NCBI GenBank assembly: GCA_020055645.1
Contig: CM034548.1
Location: 8,370,001 to 8,434,000, forward strand
From: Tomocerus qinae
Lineage: Eukaryota; Arthropoda; Collembola; Entomobryomorpha; Tomoceridae
DNA: 64,000 nucleotides
Reading direction: 5' to 3'
Below, piece by piece: positions 1-12,100 of the stretch. The translations under genes were made by a program, and so were the position numbers. A model generated the notes under the pieces. The model made no database searches and had not been told where the DNA came from. It saw only the letters and a program-made list of their open reading frames with translations. Within the stretch, counting starts at the first letter, position 1; the number at the start of each line of letters is the position of its first letter.

Positions 1-5
1 TTCAG

Positions 6-384
6 ATGCTATTGATGATACAGAAGCTAAAGAGCTACTGATGACGGAAGTAGAACAATGCAGTAAATGTAAGAAAATCAGTATAATATTTGTCTACTCG
101 TCAAAATATGTGTCTACCCGCCACTGACTGAAAGCCACTACTATCTGACACAAAGAAAATACAAAATTGGAATAACTGTATGCGTTGGATTTCCTTAGAA
201 AATAAATTTGAATGAAATTGGTAAGAAAGTCAAATTGTTGTTAATATATTTTCTGTTTTCCTCTTCCAAAGCTTACTCGCTGCATCCGCGGATGGAAATC
301 AGCAATCACCATACCACCACAAGAGGCAAACACAACAGAGACACAAACACAGTTCTTCCGCTCAGCGCATCTCAATCTCAATAA
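6..384 (+). CDS. C-terminal two exons of an unrecognised gene (partial)
   Basis: The window opens with a splice acceptor (TTCAG at 1-5) and a 63-base exon at 6-68, ended by the donor GTAAGA. The second exon runs 272-384 after the acceptor CTCTTCCAAAG. Both junctions are phase 1 and the frame stays open across them. It gives about 20 residues starting DAIDDTEAKELL, then SYSLHPRMEISNHH, and ends VLPLSASQSQ before TAA at 382-384. The other two frames of the first exon contain stops, so this phase is the only open one. The tail is polar, with Thr/Asn/His and basic residues, and has no membrane span or motif I recognise. It could be the cytosolic tail of a larger protein lying left of the window. 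The gene converges on the minus-strand gene ending at 2080. Exon structure is fairly secure; function is unknown. Confidence 0.6.
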
Positions 385-2079
385 TATTATTAACATCAGC
401 AACTACAGATATCATACCTATATGCTATTATTGTTAGTAATATATAAAGGACTATCAACTATATATTGTAATCTATACATGTCGTACAGATTCAGTATAA
501 AATCAACAGGTACGCACATACTCAATTGACGTCTTACTGTCTGACGTACAAAATCATGGACTCCATAAATATGGAGATACCTCCTAGGAGTCAGGAGCTC
601 CTGTCCTGGCGATGTCTCCTACACTCCTACACCTATCTACAAGTTGTACTGAGATTTATTTATGGTAAAGAAGCTGGAAAAGCTGAAATCCATGCACCAT
701 TTACATTACATATTAATACTATGCGACCTACTGAATGTGAATGATGTCTCTATTTCACTTGTTATTTTTACCAAACCGTTTTTTAAATTGTATTATTTTA
801 TCTTCTACAAAGCGAATGACAGTATCTGTAACGAATTTTCTTATCTAAAGTAGAAAACTAGGATAGAAGCAAAATGCTGTTAAATGTTTATGCTTATGGA
901 AGTAATAATAATAGCAAATAATTTAACTTACCATGCACCGTCCCAGTATTTGTGCAAAATACCCTGTTTTGCTTGATGTCCTTAACTATCTCTTCCACAT
1001 AGTGTACAAAACTTTGTATTCAACTGTTTCAACACGATTAGAGATTCTTCAGGAAAAGTTAGCAACTCAATAACTGAAGTCCTAGCACGTTTTCACAGTT
1101 AAGGAGACCACACTTAGCTTTCAATAGGAGTATACATAACCTGAGCGGATGTTCATGGAGATGTATAGAGCGACCTAATGGTGATATTGCGATTGAGTTC
1201 AATGTATAAATACCAAGTGATGAATATATAAATACCAAGTAGTTCTATTCCATATCACCACATCGTGACGTTTAATACGATGATGCATGAGAATGTGATC
1301 ATATAGATAAATATTAATTACAATAAATTATATTGCAGCCGGCAGTATTTATATGCATATAGGTACCTACCTACCACTAACTCAAAGTTGTCAATTTCAG
1401 TTTCATGAAGGTGAAGTTTGTGACTGATAAGAGCGTTTGCATAGACATTTAGTTTGACCAGACTTTATTATAACAACATGTGCATACAGCTATCTTGACA
1501 TGGATGAGTGCATGGAGGAGGATGGTCCGTGTTAACAATAGTCGAATAAGTTTGTAGATACTAAACAAGGGAGTCACTGTTTAATTTCCATTTATTAACT
1601 ATATGTATCTCTACTTTGTAATGATTGGATATAGTATAATATAGACAACCATGTTGCATTAAAGTAGATACCTAAATTTACAATATTATTTAAGACAAAG
1701 AGGGTCATAAGACAGAATCCAAGATATTAGAAACAAAGAATTTCAGCTTAACAGTAAGGTTGACACGGCCAGAGAAGCATAGGGATTGACTCAGGGGATA
1801 CATTTTTAAATATAAGTCAAATAATTACTTTTGAAAGCAAATGTTTTATGAATGCCATTATATTAAATTTTAATACAATGTAAGATTAAACAAGACAACA
1901 GCCCCAACTGGAATAGTCTGGACATTTCGGTGGGTGTAGATTTAATGAAATTATCTATCGAAGTATTCCGTTAAAGTATATTCTCTACTTATTTGCATAT
2001 TCAAATCCAATCGCCGTACACACACAATAAATACTTTTCTTCGTTTACCAATGCAGTAGAAAGTAAATGGCCAAGGGAG
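385..2079. other. convergent 3' region between two genes
   Basis: This interval lies between the plus-strand stop at 384 and the minus-strand stop at 2080, so it should hold both 3' UTRs. Short open frames at 526-853 lack splice context and look like chance. A direct repeat of ATAAATACCAAGT occurs twice near 1205-1240. The only simple poly(A)-signal candidate for the minus-strand gene is TTTATT (AATAAA on the minus strand) at 1591-1596. I see no exon here. Confidence 0.5.
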
Positions 2080-3189
2080 TTACAAATCTGGAGGAGGCAT
2101 GTAGAATTCCCACTTGGGCGTTGGTGGACCCGATCGAGTGGTAAGAATCATCCCAGCAACTAATACGAGCACAATGCAAAGGAGAACTTGCATGTTGGCT
2201 CGTTGTTCTTCTGCTTTCGACGGATCATCGGAAGTTGCCACGTCGATGTAATCTGCCATTGCTTGCAGTGCTCGGACGGTGGCTTTTACCAATGCACGAC
2301 ACAAACGAGTGCTCAGTTGAATTATATCTTCGTTTTCAGAGTCTACGTTTTCAGCTGCAGCTGCGGCAATTGGTGCCGATGAAATAGATCGTCTGGCTGG
2401 TGCTGTTGGAAGAGATGGAATCGATGGCACATTTGACTCTGGTTGTCCACTGACCACCGGCGGGGCAGAACGAACTGGCGTTACCGATTCTTGTTGCACA
2501 GAGCGAACTGGCGTGATTTCTCGGGCTACAATCCGAACTGGAGTAATTTCTCGTGGTGCAGATCGAACTGGAGTAATTTCTCGAGGTGCAGAACGAACTG
2601 GGGTAATTTCCCGTGGCACAGAACGAACTGGAGTAATTTCCCGCGGAGATGCTGAAACGGGAGAAACTGTTTCAACTATCTCAGATTCATCCAAAGAAGT
2701 TGCCCCACTTTGAACAGATTCTATTGGTTCAAGAGAATCAAATGGTTCAAGAGAATCTAATGGTTCAAGAGAATCGGGTTCAAATGATAGATTACTTGGA
2801 GCATGCTCTTCTTCCACGAGTTCTTCTTCCACAGGAATATTTCTTGTGGACGTTTCAACTACAGTCTCTCGACGGGCACTTGTTAACGAAGCCAGGAGTT
2901 CTTCTGCAGATCGCAAGGATAACTGTCCGATAATAATGTCTTCAGGGCATGAGCATTCGTTTTCGTTGTCTTCTTGTTCCCCTGTCTCTAGATTTAATTC
3001 CTGCGGGGCAGCTCGTTCTTCTGGTACAACGGACTCTGGAGACGCCAACTGATAGAACGAAGGCGGTGGTATTGATGGAAGGTCCACTGTATCGCTGGAT
3101 AAATTATTACAGTTAACTTGATCACTATTGAGAGTTTGTGCTTGAATTCTATCTACTGTCAAAGGTCCACTACTCGTTAATGAGGTCAC
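2080..3189 (-). CDS. last exon of the tail-anchored gene: 10-residue repeats, membrane span, Pro-rich tail
   Basis: The exon begins after acceptor TTGATTTGCAG and continues the Val/Leu/Asp pattern of the exon before it (VTSLTSSGPLTVDRIQAQTL). It then encodes three LEPxDS units, about five copies of PREITPVRSA-like decapeptides and a basic/amphipathic segment (LVKATVRALQAMADYI). Next comes one hydrophobic span (VLLCIVLVLVAGMILTT) and the tail RSGPPTPKWEFYMPPPDL. The open frame reaches 84 bases further upstream into the intron, but the phase-0 match to the donor at 3322/3321 supports starting at 3189. Confidence 0.85.
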   Translation of the reverse strand: MTSLTSSGPLTVDRIQAQTLNSDQVNCNNLSSDTVDLPSIPPPSFYQLASPESVVPEERAAPQELNLETGEQEDNENECSCPEDIIIGQLSLRSAEELLASLTSARRETVVETSTRNIPVEEELVEEEHAPSNLSFEPDSLEPLDSLEPFDSLEPIESVQSGATSLDESEIVETVSPVSASPREITPVRSVPREITPVRSAPREITPVRSAPREITPVRIVAREITPVRSVQQESVTPVRSAPPVVSGQPESNVPSIPSLPTAPARRSISSAPIAAAAAENVDSENEDIIQLSTRLCRALVKATVRALQAMADYIDVATSDDPSKAEEQRANMQVLLCIVLVLVAGMILTTRSGPPTPKWEFYMPPPDL

Positions 3190-6100
3190 CTGCAAATCAA
3201 AAATATTTATTGCGAATAATACCATTCCAAGTACGATGAAGTATTTATTAGAACTAATTTGATTGCTAGTCATAATTGTTTACTTGTTTACTGTATAATA
3301 TTAAATATTAGCTAAGTTTACCTCAAGATGAGGAGCTTGAAGGTGATCCACAGTTATAGAATGAGCACTCAAATCAATGACTCTCAACACATCAACTTCC
3401 AGTTCTTCGAGATGTAGCCGTGTGGGGAAAATGAATTGAGGCTGCATCATGATCGGTGCTGGAGGTGGTTGAGGCTGAGGAGGTGCGGGTGCAGGCTCAG
3501 GCGGTGCTTGGATGGGTGCGGGTGCTTGTATTATCGTTGGTGCGGGTGTTATCGTCGGTGGTGGTGCTTGAATGACTGGTGCGGCTATTGGTGCTGGTTC
3601 TGGTGGTGCAGGTGTAGGTGTCGGTGCTATTTGCGGCGGCTGTACAGGTTCGACAGGAGCAGGGATAGTAGGTTCGATGCTTGTAGGTTCCGTTGTGGCA
3701 GGTTGGAGGTTGGTTTCTCTTTCAGGGTCAGGAGTTGGTTGTAATTTTAATGTGATTGGAACTTCGGCCTCTGTACTCACAACTTCCCGTGAAGGGAGCA
3801 GGGGAGGTCTATCTTCGGGAAGTTCCTCTCCTTGGTCATCTGAGGGTATCCGACTTTCAGAATTTCTGGGGAAAATTATTAAAACTTTAGTGACAACATC
3901 CCAAATCTGCTAATCTGTAGTTCGAAAATATGAAATTACTCACCTTAACTTATCAACTCTACTGCTATCCTCCTCCTCAAATGACGTAACATTGTTGAGT
4001 TCATAATCATCCCCTTGTACCGGATCTGTTTGAACAGCAACGTTGATATCACTATTTGCAAGCAAACTGCTCACTTCCGTCTCCTCCTCTTCTCTATTTC
4101 TCCCCAGCATTGGAATATTGGTCGCAGTGAAAACCTCTTCGACGACTTCTCTTTGACCAGACTCATCCTCGAAATTAGCGTAGTGACGAACCCCGACAGC
4201 ACGTTCAATGGACGTTTGATCCAAATCGTTGAGTGGAGCGGGAGACCTCTCGGGTCTCGGGGGTGGAGGCAGAGGTCGACCCTGCATGATTCCTATTGCG
4301 GTGCTGGGTCGGGGTTCCTCAGAGTCGCGGTCCCGTCGACTGGAGGTCGGGGTATTGCTGTTGCTCTGGACGAGGTTCTGATTCGACTTTGACTTATTTC
4401 GTGGTGGTCTCTTTGGTCTGAGTGTACTGTAGGTTCGGTGCGGTCTCGTCGGAGGCACAATATGGAACGTTCTTGGAGTATATCTCGGGAGGGAGAAGAA
4501 CAACGGACCACTTCCACTCGTGTCCGACTGCTGATCTTTGCGTTTCAAGCTGTTCCCCTTGCTCCCGCCACCATTGCTACCCCTCTTCTTCTTCCTAGGC
4601 GTCGTTCTAGGAGGCTCCTTGTCCTTATGCACAATAGCATAGCCTGCTTCGTCGACGTAGTCCAAAGTGTCATCTAGATCAACCTCTGACTCATTCATCT
4701 TCCCCTCACTCTCAGCCTGAGTCAATTTCCCTTCATCTTCGCGGAGAGTTGACTCTTGTCGACTATCTTCATCTGCCAGGTTCGTGTCACTTTCACCGAC
4801 ATTTGTACTTCGCTCGCTCCTTCGTCGTTCTCTCTTCGGAGCAGCTGGAGTATGTTGTTGAATTTCCAGCTGCTCTAACTCTGTGTCCAGAATCTGTTCC
4901 TCCACTTCCCGCATCCACTCATTGGCTGCTATCGTATTATAATAAAATGCTTGATTAGTTTCAGGAACTTTCGGCTTCTTTCTCTTCGTTCGTTCGGGTT
5001 TCGCAGGTTCATCGCTAACTGGTTCATAGCTCCCTTCGTCTTCGTCCTCTGGTTCCAAAATTTCTCGATTCCTGTCTTCAGCAATCTCTTTTGTTACTTT
5101 CTCGACCACTTCCTCCTCGATTTCCTCGTCTCTCTGAGCAGACTCCTCATCCTCTTCGTCTCCATGCTCGTTCATATAAGAAGAGACATAGCCGGGTGTT
5201 TGTTTCCGACGGGGACGTTCTGGCGGGAACGTCTGGAAGTTGGGAGAGCCACGATCTTTTTCTTGTTTTCGTGGGGGTTTCCTGGGTGTTCTTGTTGGCC
5301 TGGATGGAGGGGCCGGGAGGTCAAAACCTGCAAGAGCATTGGCCATTGTCGGCCTAAAGGCCTGGCGCAATTCTTCGACGAGGAATCTGTTGACTTCTTC
5401 CTCGTCCTCGCCCTCGGAGATGCCTCTCTCTCTCAGGAAAAACTCATCAGAGTCGATCTCTTCAAGAACGCCTTGTCTCCTAACCTGCATGATAGAAGAG
5501 GAGGCCATTGAAGAACCTGGAGGAGAATCCCGAGAAGACACATTTCCTGAGAAAGGTTCCTCTGACGCATCTCTACTTTGAGCTAAATCTAACGGCGATT
5601 CCCAGTCACGGTCTGCTCTGCCCAGTAATTGACATCTAGCGAATTTCCCGTCCCCGTCCTCTTCCACTCCCGCCTGAGTTTCAGCTGGAGTATCATTTTC
5701 ATAAAAGTTCAAGTCCACCCCTTGACTTGACGATTTCTTTTCTTGCTCAATTTGCTCCTCCGTCCTCCTACGGAATCTGAACGTTGTCCGTGGCTCAGTG
5801 TCTTCCATATCTTCCAATACTTCCCTACCTTCGACTTCCAAATCCATTTCGCCCTCCTCCCCCTCCCCCTCGTAACCCTCTGCATCTTTTTTCTTGTTTC
5901 GAGCTGCTTCCTGCTTTGCTTTGATCTCCTCAATTGTAGCGTGGCATTTTTCATTGACTTTAACGCCGAATTTTTGGATATCTTTTCCCAACACTTTCAT
6001 TTTCTGACCCAGATCCTTTGATTTTTGAGAAGCAATTGCCTTTGACTTGATCCCAAATCCTTTTAGTTGTTTTCCGATCTTTTCCAATTTTTCTTGTGCC

Positions 6101-9100
6101 TGGGCTTGTTTGGAAACGGGAAGGGCTTCATCTATTTCCTCTTCAAATTCATCACTCCTTACTGATGCTCCTGTTCTCGAGTAGTCAGTAGGCACCTCTG
6201 ACTCGGTTTCAACCGATGCTTGCGTGACGAATATTTTCGGCTCTCTCAATCTGTCACCTTGCTCTTCTTCCATTTCCAAATCACGGCTTCTCAACTCGTC
6301 CGAGTATTGAATTCCCAAAAGATTTTCCAGGCCCATGCGTTTTTTGGCTCTTGTGGGAGACGGACGAGACTCGGGGCTTTTGTGCCGAATAAATCTCTTT
6401 TTCAAATCAATCTGGGGAAGAGTTGGCAAATTTGGTAGTTGTGGCAAATGCGGAAGTTGAGGCATGTTGGGTCTGTACATCTTCTTCTTGGGTCTTCGAG
6501 ATCTTGTTCCACCAGGAGTTATATCGTGACCTTCTGGGTCTTCCATTTCGACATCCCCCTCCTCAGCCTCCCTCACCCGCCTATCTTCCTCGTCTTGCAA
6601 GGCCTTCATCTCATCTTCCTCGGCCTTCAGCCGTTTCTGTTCTTCCAGCTCAGCAGCTTTCTTCAGCTCCGCCTCCAATTTAGCCTTTTTCGCTTCTTCT
6701 TGCTTTTGCAATTTTTCTTCTGCTTTCAATCTCTTTTGTTCCTCCTTTGCCTTTTCTTTTGCTGCTTTTTCCTCCGCTTTCGCCTTCTTTATTTCTTCAG
6801 CCTCCTTGTCTTTCCTAGCTTTCTCTTCAGCCTGCTCTTTCTCCTTCCTTGCTTTCTCCTCGGCGTGTTCCTTATCTTTCTTCGCCTTCTCTTCGGCGAG
6901 TCTTGCCTTTTCTTCCGCTTTCTCCTTCTCCTTCCTTGCTTTCTCCTCCGCAGCTTCTTTGTCTTTCTTTGCTTTTTCTTCGGCCTTCAACGCCGCCTTG
7001 TCTGCAGCCTCCTGCTTTGCGGATTGCTCTTGCTGAACTTCAACAACTTCTGGTTCAGGTACACTTTCAATAATCGGAGCTTCAATCTCTTCCAACTTCC
7101 GCTTAGCTAAAGGTTCTTGGCTAAAGGCCTCTTCATCAGGTACTGTTTGGTCTTCTTCCTCCATTTCCTGTCCCACATCCTCGGCCTTCCTCTTTTCCTT
7201 CGGCTTCTTCTTCGCCAATTTGATTCCCGTCCAGTTGTTGAACTTTGGCCGAACAGGAATTGAGATTTTACTAATTCTCTGCTTTACTTGACCAGCAGCT
7301 TGTTCTGCTTTTGCTTTAAGCTGATCCAAGGGTCCCACTCGGTGGCTAGGCCCAGGTTCAGCAGTTGGTACTTCTTGAGCAGCACCTTCTTCAACGGGGA
7401 CTCCTGGATTTGATTCCGGAGCAAATGTTATGTTTTTGTTTGTTAAAGGCCTCATGTTGGACCCTTCTGCTTTTGACCGATGCTTCGGTCTCTTTTCCTT
7501 TCTTAATCCCGCAGTGAAAGTAGCCTTAACAGGTTGACCCTGCTCGTCTTCGTGATGAAAATGGTGCCACTCTTTGTCACCGTCAACTCCTTTATCGTGT
7601 GGATCTGGTTGATCCAAACCGTCCAACCCTTCGGAAGTCAATATCTAAATTTTCCAAAAAATCATGACAAAGGGAATCAAGTTTTCAGTCAGAATCTAGA
7701 CATATATACAATTATTATGTCAAATAATACTATAATGAATTATCTGTACATTATGAACAAACATTTATGACACGAATCCTGAATAAATGTTTAGTATTGT
7801 GAATTGACTATATATAGCGTCTAAATAAATTATATAGCACGTAGCACTCATGTTGATTTTGGGTCTGACAAATGAAAGAAAATATTGGTAATACTGCCAA
7901 CGTGGATAGATAGATTTGCAAATGAGTTTTTTCCTCTATTCCAAAAGTAGAAAAGATTTGGCTTTAGCAGCTAGCTTCGCAATAAATTTTTGTGGCGTAA
8001 GCGTTCTTTAGAACACCATAAAGCATCATAACGAAAAATAGGGTCGGTGTCGGTGACTTATTTGTGGGCCAGGGGGATTAATTTGGTAACATTCATGATA
8101 TGCATTCATTGAATAGTCGTCCGAAGCCATTACTAGGCTGTCGCTATTTTTCTATATACACATTTTGCTTATAATATGATATTGAAATTACTTGCATTTC
8201 TTTGTAAATAGATAAATGTTTCTGCTTCTAAAATTTAAAAAGCTGTGTCTTATGCATGAATGGAAAGTAGAGAAAGTATTGACTGTTTAGCGTTGATGAA
8301 TTCTACGTTGTTTGAATTTATATATTATTTACATTGAATCTTTTCATGATATTTCAATTAGGCTTCAGGCGTCATACTACCTACTATATAATAAAGTTGT
8401 GTGTGGACGTAAAATAAATAGTTTTCTTTAAGAATATTCTATACACGAAAGACGAAAGCAGAAGAGTAGAAAAAATGTCATTTTGTTTTATTCTTGTTTC
8501 CTTTTACTCCATGTTAGTATTCTCTGCATACCGTAATGCAATAATCTTTTATTGCAGAATTCTAGGGTTTTGAAAACTAGTATATTTATAAATTTTAACT
8601 TGAAAAAAAATTTGTTTTGCAATTACTGAAGCTAGCAATAGTAAAAATGTAAACTGCTTAAAGCGAGAGAAAATTCCTAACAATACTGGCCTTTATTAAT
8701 AAACTGTTGGTTATATAACTTAGTCAGTGAGTTAGATACACTGCAACAAAGATTACTAAGGTACTTTTGGAGATAAAAGTAGTATCCTAGCTGTGTGCAT
8801 ATGTAAAACCGTTCTATGCTTGCCTTGCCGCGAACAATTCCACATTATATAGGAGTAAATGTTGCAGAAAACCAAAGATTGAAGTGAATGAACTGTGCAT
8901 TGAGAAGAGATGAGTAAGTATAAGTCCTTAGTATGCAGCGCAGATCTCCGTATCTTGAAATGAAAAGAGCCTGCCAGATGCAGACACATGTAGGAAATAT
9001 TTTAACGTTAGCAAATATTTCCTTTTTTACAAGAAGCAAAAAAGATGTCATATATTTATTTTCATCTTTAAAGAACCTTGGTCAAATTTCATTCTTGAAT

Positions 9101-12100
9101 GTAGCAAACTAATCCACGTATTGAATACTACGTTAGGATAGTACGACACTTTATGTAACAGATTGAATTGAAATGGGTCTAATCTGGTATATATACATAT
9201 AAACTGATATTTTATTAATTTACCTAACATAATTCAAATAGTAGCAACTCAATTAGTAGGGATGACGATTATTATGATTAGAGTACAAAATATAAAGTGG
9301 TGGGCCTGCAGCTGCAATGGAAAAGGGAAATCTACGGCTTTGTTATTGCCTGGGATGTGTTAAATCTTGTTAAAATGTTATTTTAGGTTTTCCTATTTAT
9401 AATCTCGCTCGTCTCCCTGCTGTCTTTGCCTGTAAGAGTGTAATTGCCCAGAAATTTTGCATAGCACGCGATCTGTTTATGCTAGTTAATCCATCAATCT
9501 ATATTTGCCATGCCAGAAATTAGAAATAAATAGAGAAAATGGTGTTTATAAATCATAATATGATATGGCAGGTGCATTATTTGGTATATCGCGTATTTCT
9601 CTTTTTCTGAGCCATGCTAACTACTAATAACTATACTGATGTGCATAAAATCCCTTCGTGAGCAAATTTGAGTGAACATCAAAAAGCTAAATCTAACTGT
9701 AAAAAAATGCGAGCTTTGAAACACTAAATTATAAATGCTGACTAAGAGACAGATTCCATGCAAGCGAATATACATACGAGCAAACGAATACCTACTACTC
9801 GTTCACTTTTATCTTGGTATATATATGCCTGTATTATTCGGATATTCACGTCTAGAGGCCCCGACTCGGTTTTAGGGGAATTCTAAGCAATTTCCATAAT
9901 AATGGTACTACTCTTAATTTTAGTAATTTTATTATTTCAATAAGGTACCTCAATATCCGGAGGAATATCTAGCATACGACCATCAAGTGATCCAGTATCA
10001 GTTTGATCTTTGCTCATGTAACGACTTCCAGACCCATACAATGGCGGAGGATTTACTGGTTCGTAGAGATTGTCACTAAAAGTAATATAATTAAACAACA
10101 TCGCTTTTATTATTTATATTGTTATATTATAAGGAGAAGATAAATTAGTTTAGAATAGAACACTGTTAAATGTTACTTATGATAATATATTTGCTAAAAA
10201 TTGGGTTATTTTCAATAATTATGTAAAATGTTGGCGTTGTAAAGATATTTAATGCATATTCCTTTCCGTATTTTATTCATACTCTATTGCTGCCATCATT
10301 AAGAGTAGCGAACAGAAATAATTATGAGTAGTAGTGAGATGAGTGTACAGATATAACGAATACACATAATTTTCAAGCTTTTTTAAATTGAACTTTGTAA
10401 GGTTGTACAGGCAATATACTTAAAAAGAGCAAAAAATGGTTGCATACAAAGTGCAGGGAATGTTTTAGCCCACAAACGAATGTAGGTAATATAATGTTCG
10501 GTTGCGTAGGATGGGTAAAAAAGATTGCACATCCGTATGGTGTTTCGTGGGATCCATTTCGTAATTTTTTGTGCAAAGGGAAAAGTTCAATTTAAAAGAG
10601 TCTTACCAATAATTTTGTGGCAATTATACACAACTTTAGCAATACTTTTGGAGTATTGCAGTTTAATTGATTATTGACAACTAAACAGATAATAAAATAT
10701 TGTGCAGCATAAAAGTCTGTCGCAATCTTTTTCACATAAACGTTTTTACAATGTTTTTATTTGAAAATGGGTGACATTCATTGGAATTGTGTTCATTGGA
10801 AATAACTCCTGTATTTATATGTCTGTACTAAGTGGACTGATTTGTGCTGTAGTAGCGTAAAGTTCAAAAATCTGATAACAATATGAATCCAAACCTGTAA
10901 CGCTTATTGAGAGAAGCCATGTCGTGAGGTCTTGGTGTAGGTAAAAGTGGGTTTGATTGAGAAATTTGTTTAGCTTTGCGTGTCGGTGTGGCAATACCCC
11001 ATTCCCAACCGGACTTAGCACCGGACCCAGCAGAGGGGTACGTTTGACACCCACAAAACACAAAACTTCTTTCCATCTAAGCCCATACTAACACTCACTG
11101 GACAATTAAACTGAATTCGGGGCAAAGCAGACCAAGACTGAAGATAAAATTAGACTAGGAACGAAAATCCTTGATTTGGCTTATGTCATGAATACAGAAC
11201 ATACTCGCATTTACATGCCTTTGTATACATTTCAGACGGGAGAAGCCAAGTCAACTAGTGCCAAGCTCTGTTCCCGAATTCTATTGCTATATTCGAATAC
11301 TCCGAGAGGATTGTCTGGACTGGCATGTCTAGATCGAGCATTTGGTTTGGGCGACCACGCCTGAGAATCCTACCATCATGCAGGAGATACAACATTGTTA
11401 AACCCGTGCCCGAATGACGATAAGCCATCTGGAAATAGACTTCTTGAGAGTCCCATTGCTGGCAGCTCTCTAATTTAAATGCATTTCTTCGCTATAGGAT
11501 TTCACGTTTATCTCACAATACATTCGAGGAGACTGTCTTAGACTGCTAACTATGTACACTACTTGACATCTATCTACTCTATATTATTATTCACAAATCT
11601 GTATCAAGTTGTGCTAGGAAAACTACCGTTACAGGTCTAACTCTATTACAGCCGTATGTATTAGCATTAACGACGGGCTCTCCTCCTAGCAAAATTCGAC
11701 TTCTTGACTTGCTGTGACGTTTGACACCATTATATTGCAATTATATGTACGTAAGACTTACTTTTAACTTGGCTAAAATACTTCTTCGACTCACTCACTC
11801 ACTACACCATCCATGTTAAACAGTTATGTAGGTAAGTGACATGTGTGTGTATCTACATACAAATTCGCAAGCATCTGCAATATTGTTTGCTGCGCCACAC
11901 TCTTCTATACCAAACATGCATACTCCCTACTACAATCACTTCTTCTGCCTCTGTTGGTGAGCATATAATATTATTATATGTGGTTCAAACACATCCGGAT
12001 CAACCAGTAGTTGTGTTTCCTTAAGATTAAATCTTTCTGGCACGATTTCGGGTCATGTAGGTGATACGACTACTACCAGAGGAAAGGAACACAGATTTCT

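Noticed and set aside
526-853. Two overlapping plus-strand open frames after the stop at 384
   Set aside because: No splice sites or recognisable protein; most likely 3' UTR.
3436-7110. Many plus-strand open frames over 3.4-7.1 kb (up to 223 codons)
   Set aside because: They are antisense shadows of the large minus-strand exons. Their composition (Phe/Leu/Ser runs) is the complement of Lys/Glu codons, and the minus-strand frames splice together in phase.
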